Shown here: positions 38,429 to 50,711 of the stretch, in pieces
Layout of the letters: each line of letters starts with the position of its first letter
Numbering within the stretch: the first letter of the stretch is position 1
Assembly: GCA_023053545.1 (NCBI GenBank)
Contig: JAKZAN010000002.1
Coordinates: forward strand, 2,712,375-2,776,374
Direction of reading: 5' to 3'
DNA length: 64,000 nt
From: Lepidurus packardi
Taxonomy: Eukaryota > Arthropoda > Branchiopoda > Notostraca > Triopsidae
The notes under the pieces: generated by a model
Database searches by the model: none
Seen by the model: only the letters and a program-made list of their open reading frames with translations
Told to the model about the DNA's origin: nothing
Program-made: the position numbers and the translations under genes

Positions 38429-39113
38429 ATGAGACTTCTGAGTTTGGTAAGTTCTACAAATATCAAGTTTTTGCCGTTATTGTTTACTCATTTGTTTACT
38501 TTATTGAATACTCATTCTCATGTACAATAGATCATGTCAAGCGTCCTTGCTTTGGCAGCATTTTCAGGAGCTGCTTCACTGTCGAGGCAGCGTCGAACTT
38601 TTAAAGCGTTTGGCAAAGAAGACACTGGAATTCCTCCATCAAGAGGCATCATCACCATCATTCCCGTTGCTCCCAACAATATCGCGGCTGCGGCAGGTCA
38701 AGCTGTCCTTTCTGGTAAGCGTTTTAATTAGAATTCTTTAATTGTATAGCCAAATATATATTGGAATTTTCAATTTAGGTACCTCACCTGGTGCAGCTTT
38801 GACTGCTGCCGGAATCTTACCACCTCCTCATGGAGCAATGGCCGCGCTTCCTGCAGTTACTGGTCCAGATGGTTCACCCGGGTTTTCTCCAAGTGCTGCC
38901 TTAGCGTCTTTGGGTGCTCCACCTCAAGTATTCATTAGTGGATTATCAGCTTTGGCGTCCGGTTCCTTGCCCATGATCGGTGCCATACAGACGCCCAACG
39001 CGATTCCCTTATCACCACCACCTGCGGCAGTAGCAGCTGCAGACATAGCTTCCAATGCAAGCCCTACTAGTGCTTCTAGTTCCAGTTTCAAAGCCGGAGC
39101 CTTTAAGTTATAA
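38429..39113 (+). CDS. Small secreted protein 2, Ala/Pro/Ser-rich
   Basis: Three exons: 38429-38446 (MRLLSL), 38531-38714 and 38779-39113, giving 178 residues. The signal peptide MRLLSLIMSSVLALAAFSGA crosses the first splice site. The mature chain starts with a basic stretch (SRQRRTFKAFG) and then becomes Ala-, Pro-, Gly- and Ser-rich, in the style of arthropod cuticle or other structural secreted proteins. No chitin-binding Rebers-Riddiford motif is visible, so the cuticle role is a guess from composition. Confidence 0.75.
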
Positions 39114-39368
39114 TACATGTTATTTTCTTATTTATGAATGCTGCACGGTGACAAATAAAGGGAATGTCCTGTATTCTAAATGGGACATTATATGAAGAAC
39201 CATGTTAAATTCTTTGCTTTCTCCACCTTGACCCTATACTTTCTCTCTTGTCGTACCTCGCTGGTAAGGAAGGTAACTAAGGTCGTGTTCTACATTCTTT
39301 TTACACCTTGAGGCTGGAAAAATTTTCGGTTTTACCGTAACTGACCCTAGTACTCGGCCAGTTCACGG

Positions 39369-39378
39369 TATATAAAAG
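39369..39378 (+). promoter_or_regulatory. TATA box of secreted protein 3
   Basis: TATATAAAAG about 90 bases upstream of the start codon at 39,460, with a TCAG initiator-like element between them. Confidence 0.6.
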
Positions 39379-39459
39379 CCAAGTGTACATCTCAAAACTC
39401 AAGTACAGTTCTGTCATCAGCTTTTGGAAGTGGTTCTTTTTTATGGTTGTAACACAAAA

Positions 39460-40223
39460 ATGAAGGTGCTTAGGGTAAGTTCTAATTTGTATGAGTGGAA
39501 ACCAGTAGGTTTTAAAACAACAATTCCTTCTAGTTATTCGCTGGGATTTGCAGTTTGTGTGTGATAGTATACGCGTCAAAAAAAGGACCGCCGAGCGGCG
39601 GTGGAGGTCCGTATCCACCCGGCGTCTTACCACAAGGAAGTCTAGGAGCTTTGGGCTCAGTGGCTTCGACTTTAGGTAGCATAGAAGGATCTTACGGTGG
39701 TCCACCACCTGCGCCTTATGGTGGCCCACCACCTGCGCCTTATGGTGACGTACCACCTCCTCCTTATGGCGAAGAAGCACCGCCTGCACCCTATGTCGGA
39801 GGACCTGCTAGACCATATCCTGTTCATGCACCCCAGCCTCTTCCCTTTTTAACGAAAATTAAAATTGTCAATTGGCCAAAGATGCCCAAATTGAAACTAC
39901 CCGACATGCCTGATTTGTCAATGCTGTCTTCTCTCATTAAGCCTAAAAAAGAAAAAAAGAAAGTTCCCGTGGTACCCTCATCGTACGGCCCACCTCCCAT
40001 GTACGGATACATTCAGCCTCCCCCGGTTGAACTCCGACCTCTGCCAGATATTGCGATATACTTACCGTCGGAGCAGCACTATTCCGCTCCTCCTTCCTAT
40101 GCTTACTCACCTCCTGCACCACATTCTTATGATTACTCAGCTCCTCCACCCTCGTATGGTCATTCAGCTCCTCCGGCTCTTCATCCAGTAGCGGAGCCCC
40201 GCCCTTTCTCCCCGTCATACTAA
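39460..40223 (+). CDS. Small secreted protein 3, Pro/Tyr-rich repeats
   Basis: Two exons: 39460-39474 (MKVLR) and 39534-40223, giving 234 residues. The signal peptide is MKVLRLFAGICSLCVIVYA. Tandem units of the type GGPPPAPY (about residues 75-110) are followed by a Lys/Pro middle region (about 120-145) and a Tyr/Pro/Ser-rich C-terminus with SAPP and SYGH units (about 190-234). Composition resembles secreted matrix or cuticle proteins in which tyrosines may be cross-linked, but no family domain is recognised. A TATA box precedes it. Confidence 0.75.
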
Positions 40224-40832
40224 GTTATGCCTTAAAAACAATGTGTACGTAAAATGCTCGATGAGGGCGAGCTTAGAGTGCAAAGTAACAGTATCTTATA
40301 TACATTCTACCCTTCTTCTCGAAGGAAAGCCTCTTTGGGTTCTTGCGTTAAGTGCACAGGACGTTGCGTTTAAGCGACAGGATGCTGGGAAGTGAGGAAA
40401 ATATATTGTTGTCCTTGACTTTGTAGGAGAGCGGTACAATGAACTGCATACGTAATTAGGCCATTCCCTTGAGGACATATAATCCATTATATCTTAAGCT
40501 CGACAAATCTATGTACCTTAGGAAATAAATATACCAACGTTGACTGTCAGATTACTTTCTCTTGATTCTGGGGAGAAAACGAAGAAGCACTTCTAGGGGC
40601 TTGGCGAGAAGACCTTTCAAGATTACCACGAGCGATAAAGTAGCCCGAAATATCGAAGCGGTCCGACGTTGTGGTTTGGCAGGTCAACGCCATATTACCA
40701 AACAAATAATGTATTCAGACGGCGCATTGCTTATATGCGTAGCGTATATAAAGCCTGTGTGGCAAGGTCAGAAAGCCCAAAAAGCGAGCGAGACTTCCGC
40801 AGTGACTATCGTCGCCTACAGCACAAGGAACC
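40224..40832. other. Gap between secreted proteins 3 and 4
   Basis: About 600 bp with a clear TATA box (TATATAAA, 40,745-40,752) for the next gene. The open frames here look like chance. Confidence 0.45.
40745..40752 (+). promoter_or_regulatory. TATA box of secreted protein 4
   Basis: TATATAAA lies 81 bases before the start codon at 40,833, a normal core-promoter distance allowing a short 5' leader. Confidence 0.6.
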
Positions 40833-41241
40833 ATGAAGTATCAAGTAAGAAACTTAAATACACATAAAACTTAACTAGTAAATTGCGAGTTGGTTTATTC
40901 TTTAGTTGTTCGTTATTTCTTGCGTTGTTTTGGCCACTGTGGCTGGAGAAACTGCGGAAAACTTACTTGAAAATGCCGTCAATGAGGATGGCAGTTACAG
41001 GATCAGTCAGTTGTGGAGAATTTGGTCTTTACAGGAACGTGAGCGATTGCGTGTCCGGAGAAGTGCTGAAAAAAGTGAAGCGTGGCCTAGTTATGTGCTA
41101 GGTGCTGAACCGTTGGGCAGTGTTGACATTCCAACTGGTAAACCCGTTACGTATCATGCTGACAAGAAATACTCCGTGTTTTCACCACCTCACGGCAATT
41201 CCTTCCCGTTTGGTGATAGAGTTTTCTTTGAAGAAGAGTAA
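40833..41241 (+). CDS. Small secreted protein 4
   Basis: Two exons: 40833-40844 (MKYQ) and 40906-41241, giving 115 residues. The signal peptide is MKYQLFVISCVVLATVAG. The mature chain is charged (SLQERERLRVRRSAEKSE) and ends FPFGDRVFFEEE. No Cys remains after the signal peptide. I recognise no domain. It faces secreted protein 5 tail to tail, with 87 bp between the stop codons. Confidence 0.72.
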
Positions 41242-41328
41242 AAATGGAGTGTTTAGAATGTGTGAAAATATGCTTTGTTAAAAAACGGCACGTTATTACA
41301 AAACCTTTTTCTAAAGCACTCCTCTTTT

Positions 41329-41660
41329 CTAATGAACGCCATATTCGTGGAGAATTGTTCCGTCGATGGCAATGAACCCCACTTCAGCAACAAAAGCTAC
41401 TGGTGTTAAAACTGCGGATTGGCGATTAGGGGCTTGGAGTCTTTTCCACCAACTCCAGAAGGAACTGCGGCGAGGGGTCGATCGCAAAACTGGGCTTCCA
41501 TTGGAATAGTACTCATGCTGAGAATTAATCTCTTTTACAAGTAACAGCAAAGTGATTATCTAGAGCGATTTGAATAAATTGTCATATAATAATTAACTAA
41601 GTTACGTGGACTTAAGTTACGGACCAGGAGTAGCAGGCAGTGAAGGTTCCGCAGTCCCAT
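41329..41660 (-). CDS. Small secreted protein 5
   Basis: Two exons on the minus strand: 41660-41625 (MGLRNLHCLLLL) and 41559-41329, giving 88 residues. The joined N-terminus, MGLRNLHCLLLLIITLLLLV, is a strong signal sequence, which is the main support for the splice; the donor (GTCCGT) is not canonical beyond GT. The mature part is basic with FWSWWKRLQ and ends with a hydrophobic segment. No family is recognised. Confidence 0.5.
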
Positions 41661-42586
41661 GATGACACAAAAGCAAGTAAATTTCAACTAGCTTGAAAAG
41701 TAGGTTAATTTCTAGTTTCTATCTCCAAAGTTCACAGAAAAGCTGCAGCCTTCCTAAATTTTTTTTTAGCGTGTGTAGCTTATCATTTACGTATCACATG
41801 TCAAAGCATGTTTGGGAGTAACGTGTTATTACCTTCCCTTCCTGTATAACATGTTTGGGTTTCCCGTGTTCTTATGGTCTAACACGTTGTGAGTCATAAC
41901 GATAAAGACGAAGTCGGAAATATAGAAAAAGTGCAGAAGAAAGCTTAACCGAAGTCAGTTTCCCAGCCTTATAAAACCGGATTCAGCAACTTTTTTTAAA
42001 AAAAGAAATAAGAGAAGGGTTGCGAAAATGTTTGGAGAAATACTGTCTCTGTACATTGGGGAAAATTTCTAGTTTGAAGATAACAAAGGCAGCTTACTAA
42101 AAGAGGAAAGCTAATTGCCGCAAAAATTTTTTCAATCATTTATATTTTCGGGTTAAAACTACTCCAATATCGTAGGAAAGCAGTACAGTACAGCGTGACA
42201 TTGTCAACTTCTCCGATTCTTAAGCTTGATAGTTATAGAAAAAAATATCTAATGTCTAGAAGAGCAAAAGGGACTAAGGTTTGTCGTTTTAAGAAACGAA
42301 CTAATAACTCAGTATGGTTTGAGACATGACATGCAATAAGACTTATTTTAAACTTAGAAATTTATTGTTTTATTAGTTCGCATGGATATATGTGAAGACT
42401 CTGTCTGCATTGTTTAAAAAAATATTTTCTCTTCTCGTGCGATATCATGACTTCCTGAACTTTTTAAACATAATCATTATGTCTTTGAAATAACCTTGAA
42501 GCGGAAACGAGCTAGTCTAGATCTAACTGATGCTTGTTCGGATGATAAAGATGAGGCAATACACCAAATCCACTTCATTTGCAGCC
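41661..42586. other. Gap before the carboxylesterase
   Basis: A+T-rich, with no gene, tRNA or repeat recognised. An upstream in-frame ATG of the esterase is at 42,530. Confidence 0.4.
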
Positions 42587-44819
<2,233 letters not shown>

Positions 44820-45059
44820 CGTAGCGAATAATTTGCGGTCTATCACCAATGATTAAACCGAATAAGGTTGGAGTACTGACGATCTTACGAATCAAGAGAT
44901 TTCGAATAAAAAGTTTAGTACATAAACAACCTAAACGACGTTGTTTTTGTGTAAGGTTGGTTTTTCCAATCTCGTTTGGATAGACTGTGCGAACAGTTTC
45001 GAAAAATAGCTCCCGCACCCTAGGTATATTGTGTATAGTTCTTGACATTCTTGTCATGT
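44820..45059. other. Esterase 3' flank
   Basis: 240 bp with no feature recognised beyond a possible ATTAAA-like signal at about 44,850. Confidence 0.35.
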
Positions 45060-45430
45060 CCAATGGGTACCTCGCATAACGAACGCCTCGTATAAAGAAC
45101 GTTCCGCATTACGAACGCGAGCGCTGGCCGGAAAATGTTCCTCACAACGAACGCGGTCCCGCTTTACGAAACCGCAGGAGCGCTATGTTGTTTTTATATT
45201 TGAATTTTGTGTAAAGTTCAGTACTTTTTTAGTGTTGTTAAAATGGCAACTAAGAAGACGGTTAGTAGGAAGAGTAGAAAAGAACCTACTATTGAAATAA
45301 AGCAAGAAATCATAGACAAAAATCAGGAGACATAGACGAAATCATAGACAATAGACGAAACTGCATATGGAGTTCTGCAACTCCAACTTGCAGCTGAATA
45401 TGCAACTGAATATGGAGTTCTGGATCTTGT
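45060..45430 (+). mobile_element. Tigger/pogo-like DNA transposon remnant
   Basis: A left end rich in repeats of the type ACGAACGC (45,070-45,175) is followed by an ATG at 45,243 and about 30 codons starting MATKKTVSRKSRK and including TIEIKQEIIDK. That resembles the CENP-B-type helix-turn-helix that opens Tigger transposases. The frame then stops and no DDE catalytic region follows, so only the 5' end of the element remains. Confidence 0.6.
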
Positions 45431-46267
45431 GGCACTTTGATTGTTAGGTATCGTTCGGTTTCCCAGGTACTACTATTAGTGGCTGGACACTAATACGTAC
45501 GTACCAAAAGACCCAAGATTTTTTTTAGGTCAAAACTAATATTTAAACTCCAGTGAAAACCTCTTATAACATGAAACCGAAGGGACCGAAATATTATTTC
45601 GTGTTAAAAGGAATTCGTGCTAACAGATGTGTGCAAGAAACCTAGTTAATAAAAAAGCTGTCGTGATAACAGAGTTAATATTCAAGTTTACACTTGTACA
45701 TTGACAGTCTATACATTTTAAAGCATTTTGACAGGCTGTAAATAAAAATGAGATATTTTGACTGGCCAAAATTTCCTCCGAATAGGTGTCATTTAGCCTC
45801 TTGTGGAACTGAGTTGACTTATTCCTGCGATTTGCGTTTTTCTCATTGTCTTGTCTATCGGGGATTCCGTCATGCTAAACTGATAAACAGACCAGTTCAC
45901 AATAAAATTTGCCTCTAACCTAACATCATTTCCAACCAAACTACCAATTGTCAATTCAAATGACACCATTTGTCATTATTCATCCCGAGAACGTTTTTGC
46001 AACGATATGACACACGCAGTGTCCCTTTTTGTCTCCGGCTTCTGAACCGTAGAACCCGTTGAACGCATAACAGCAGCAGGTCTACGCCACCTATGAACGT
46101 AAATCAAACTCGGGATGTTTACAATTTTGCCAAAACAAATAAACTACAAAGTCGAAGAAGACGGCGGATTGTATACACTATGTAATGCTTTGATTATTTT
46201 AATATATAAACGTTTAAAAAATTCACTAATGCTACTTTATATAAAGCAGATATAATCTGCCAAGGAA
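45431..46267. other. Intergenic stretch upstream of IntS10
   Basis: A second pogo-like terminal sequence (CAGTGAAAACCTCTTATAAC) begins at about 45,553, without a visible partner. The right-hand part should include the IntS10 promoter; no TATA box is seen. Confidence 0.4.
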
Positions 46268-48869
46268 ATGAGTCCGGCTTTGCATAAAATGGAACAAAGT
46301 CATGGTCAAGAACAGCCGGTACCACCAAATCTGGCTTCGTTATCCGATGAAGACTATCTGATCTTAAAATCGAAGACTTTACAAGCCACGGACCCTTACG
46401 CAGCCAAAGCTTGGATGATCACAGCGAAAACTTTGTTTCCAAGGAACTTCAGCGTCCAGGTTTTTGTCTGGATATGTATTTGTAAACGTACTTATTCATT
46501 TCTTGACTTAGTTGGAAGCCTACACGACAGAAAAGAATGCCAGGAATGTGCGTGAAGCTGCGAGATACTTCTCAGGCCTGTAAGCTACTAGCCACTAAAG
46601 TTGCATAATTATTTTAATAAAAGTTTTCGTTTAACCGAGTACTGCTTTAGGTATCTCGAGTTTCCTAACGAGCGAGATTTGTGGAAAGAAGCTCAGCGAA
46701 TCGTTGGCGCAATGCAAACCAACTTGTCAGACTACATGGGACCTTTCTATCGCGAGATTTTCAACAACTTGTCACCCGAAGTCCAGCACATGCTTATCCT
46801 TTCCACCGCTGAACACACCGAAGACATATTAGAGCATTGCAGACTCATTCTGCTGCTCATGAACGTCGTTCCTAGCTCCATAAGCGTACATGGAGTAATT
46901 CTTCATAATTAACCATTCCCGGACCACTTTTACAACATTTCTTTTAAATCTTCTTAGCCCAAATTAGTAGACACCTTGCTCACGGCCGAAAAACAGAGTC
47001 GATACTCCACTCCTGTGAATTGCTACCGAAAACTTCTCGTGGGTGACGTTCTTCCTTTGCTCCTTTACGCTAAGAATTGCGAGATACCTCCTAAACAAGT
47101 CTACCGACTATTACTGAAGTCTATACAATTTTTTGTGACTTGGATAATTGCTGGAAAGCCTACCATAGAGGTACGGTTTCAATTTCTATTCATTTATAAA
47201 ATTAATTTTTTCATAGTTCATTTTATTTCTGGTACACTTTCTTTCTTTCTTTAATGAATCTTCTGTTTTATTTTATATTTGCTATCTACGTTACATGAAA
47301 ACCTAATTTTTGTGTATGTAGGGCTTGCTGGACAAAGAAAGTCAAGTAGGCGATCCGTGGAGTAATTTATTCCGTATTGTGTCTCTTACGGGTTGGAAAA
47401 TGGGCTGGGAGATCAGCAGTCATTTCACTTTCGAAACGTAACTTTTAAATGTAGCAAAATGCGTCATTTATTTTTTCTTTTCTAGGAATCGAGAGGTTTT
47501 ACTACAGAAGCTATGGACGAGCTTTCGTACCCTACCTTTAGGTTCTGAAGATAGTCCTACATTCAAGCAAATTCTGTATGGAGCTAGTGTTCTCTTGTTG
47601 GAGTCGCTTTACCATTACAACCAAAAGATCAATCCGTCGAATTCTGAAACAACTTCGTTAGTTTTGGTCCGGAATTACCAAACCCACCAAGACCATCACC
47701 CCGAGCCATCTCTTCTGCCGCGGCGAAGAAAAACAGAAGACAATCCTTTACTTGCAATCCATAGAAACGTTCCTGCTCTCCAAGCGAGCGGTTTAGTACA
47801 ACATTTCCTAACAGCTGTTTCCTGCTGGGAATTGCTTCATCAAACCGAGGAGCTCAGAACAGGTAAGAGATCCTTAAATCTTAAATTTGTATATAATAAT
47901 TTTTCTAATTCTAATTTCTCACAGAATTCGGACGTTTTTGCCAACACCTTAGGATGGACACGTGGGCGTGGCTACCCACATTCTTGTTTGACGTTTTCAT
48001 ATACCAAGGCCTATACAATGAAGCCTTGGCTCAGCTACACAGTTCAGGCCCTACCAGGCCTCAATTTCAGCTCAGACAAGCTGCCATTTTCTGGGCAATG
48101 GGCAACCATAAAGTAATGTTGATACGAAGAAGTTTCCATACAGATAAGCTTCGATAAAATTGATAGAAGGGAGTTAAAACTTGTGATCATTAGGGGGCAG
48201 CTGACCAGATTTTGCAACTGGTTCACCAATTACCTGAAAGTCCATTGGAATTGACCAATACGACAGTCTCAACCAGCTCAGCCGCGTGTATGTTTCTGCC
48301 CTGGGATCGTAATGTGGTTCTGCAGTACATGGTAGGTTTGCTGCAAACCTGCTTCCAGGAGCGACTAGCGCAGCATTTGTCGACCAGTGCAGGCGAGGAT
48401 CTTGCCTTGGGGCATACGCTGGTGCTACTTCAGCACGATGTGGCTAAAGAAGCGCGGGTCTTGGAAGAAATCCTCAAGAGGATCAAAATGCAAGGCACGT
48501 TTGCCTATCCATACCCTCTTTTCCCTGCATACATCATTCAGATTGATATTTTGGAAGAATTACTCTACTTGGCTTCCGAAGCAGGCGGGAATGTTACTTT
48601 GGATATCTTTCCTTCCATGGTTCCTCAAGCATTGACGTAAATATAAAAAGCTCTAAGAAGGGGAAAAACCTTCGAGGTTCTTTGATTTGAATATTGTGTC
48701 TTGTAGAACTCGTCGAATGTCAACTCGTTGGGGAGATAAGGGTGCCAAAGAAGAATTTAGGGCCGCTATGAGACGCCAAGTAGCTCGAAGTGGAGAACCT
48801 ATAATGCCTGTGTTGCTCAGTTTTCTGAAATTGGAAAAGGATGTCATTTTACAGGGATTTGGGTCTTGA
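46268..48869 (+). CDS. IntS10: Integrator complex subunit 10
   Basis: Subunit of the nuclear Integrator complex, which binds the RNA polymerase II C-terminal domain and processes snRNA 3' ends; INTS10 belongs to the auxiliary arm with INTS13 and INTS14. Nine exons: 46268-46459, 46512-46579, 46651-46894, 46958-47170, 47322-47437, 47486-47862, 47925-48112, 48194-48636, 48707-48869, giving 667 residues (human 710). Helical-repeat protein without catalytic motifs. Recognised segments: DPYAAKAWMITAKTLFP (about 42-58), STPVNCYRKLLVGDVLPLLL, MDTWAWLPTFLFDVFIYQG, ALGHTLVLLQHDV and the C-terminal KEEFRAAMRRQVARSGE. Recognition rests on recalled similarity to human INTS10 along the whole length. Confidence 0.9.
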
Positions 48870-49836
48870 AATTCTTTGTACAATGCTTGTATAATCAACC
48901 TAGGCCCAATTTTGCGAAATACATTGCATATGTTTGCCAATATCTCGGCCTTTTTAGCACCTCTATAAATTGCACTCTCGAGCTGTTTTTAACTCGCCTT
49001 TTCCTCTCTCTCATCCAAAAAGGACAACACTCAATTCCCTAAACTCAAAAGCAAAGGCACTCGATCCACCGCATGACAAGCCATCGCACTAAAAAAAAAC
49101 GCCCTTGCTCGCTTCGTATTATTTATATGAGGTAATTTCTAGAATATTGGAACTAAATAGTGAACGTAAAAATAGTTTTAAATAGTTGGAATACTGTGCC
49201 ATTGGATGGGGGTTTTTATGTGGGTATTAAACCAACAAATATAACATCATGTGCCAAGAGAAAAAAGGAATTATAAAGATGAAATAATTAACAAGTTGGC
49301 TACGCTATGCCCTATACAGTTATGGTGTTTTAAGTACATTACCGGTACGGATGCTGGAGGATTAACACAGCACTCACTATATTAAATACTTTTCTTTGGA
49401 TTCGGCTTCTTTCTCTTCTAATGTCAAAAAAAACAAACAAAACGAAACGACTGAAGACCATGAAGCGAAAGCAGGTAGTCTCATCCAAAGAAAAAACGAC
49501 TCGAAATGTCCATGTCAAATACTTTAACATTGGATTGGGTGATCAGAATAAAGTTCCTTTAGTCGCCTTTGACGGAGATTTTCCTGCCCGCGTTTTTAAA
49601 GGAGAGTCGTTTGTTCGCTTTTGGGGACGAAAAAAGGTCCTCGTCGCCATGGCCCGAGTCTGAAAAGGTAAACAATTTGGAACTTTGAAACTGAAACAAC
49701 AATGAAATAACAACGAAAATAAAAACAATGAAATCATGAAAAGCAAAGCAAATGAATCAAGAAAGAAACTTATGGTCAGTGACAGAAACAAAACAATGAA
49801 GCTCCAAGTGATTATTCTTAATGGTATAAAAAGACA
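48870..49836. other. Convergent 3' region between IntS10 and RALGAPA
   Basis: Almost 1 kb between two facing stop codons. Small frames (for example 49,421-49,663, plus) are Lys-rich and unlike known proteins, probably chance. It likely holds the 3' untranslated regions of both genes. Confidence 0.4.
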
Positions 49837-50672
49837 TCACGAGACACTAATACCTCTATTACGCGAGTCAACGGTTTTGAGGAATCCTGCTGGTCCAGAA
49901 TCGAGCATTAACGCCGCAGTTAAGCTACTATTGGTCGAAGAAGGCCCTGATCCGCTGCCAATGAAGGATCCTGAAGAATCCACGGGCGCGAAAGTGATGC
50001 CCGAAGCTCGTTGCGATAACACAGAGCCTGGTTTACCTACAGGTGCGAAAACTTGGGCGGCGAACTCCTCAAACGTGGACGTCTGTTTATGGCTTTCGAT
50101 GAGTGATTCCAACGCTTTAATCCGCTCTTCATAGAATGTTTGATAGAGCGGGAGCATGCTTCGTTTAGCTTTAGAGGCGTTTAAAGCTGTTGCGCGAACT
50201 AAGCCTGGCAAGGACTGTCTATCCACTACGCACTCGTTGAACAAGGGACCCACAAAAGGAACCTATACGCAGAAATTCGTTATTGGCTTTTTCCTTAACC
50301 AAACTGTACTGCAAGAGATTTGTATCATACGAAGGTGAAAATGACTCACGTCTGGTTTGCGGGAAATTTGAATTCGATACAAGCCATGTGGCAAGGGATA
50401 AATGACGATTAGGACGTCACAGAATTCTGTGGGAATGACACCACGCCGGTAATCACGCGAATGTTCGGACCAGACAATATGGACCTCGTCGTTGCCTAAA
50501 TGTCGCGTTTTTTGCAGCAACGCTTCTTGGTTGTTGGAAGGCATTCTGGTCGACACGTGGAACATAACTTCCGCAAAGGAAGTGGCGTAATAAGGCGCGG
50601 TTTCCCCCGTCGTTTTGTTGCGCTGTAAACCGCCCATAAAGCCTGTATGCAACTCGAGTTCCACCTACGATC

Positions 50673-50711
<39 letters not shown>

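Noticed and set aside
42530-42586. Earlier ATG for the esterase
   Set aside because: It is in frame but adds a charged leader before the signal peptide; the ATG at 42,587 fits secretion better.
45553-45700. Second complete pogo MITE
   Set aside because: Only one terminal sequence is visible and no inverted partner was found.
49421-49663. 80-codon Lys-rich frame between IntS10 and RALGAPA
   Set aside because: Low-complexity A-rich sequence in a convergent 3' region; no family resemblance.
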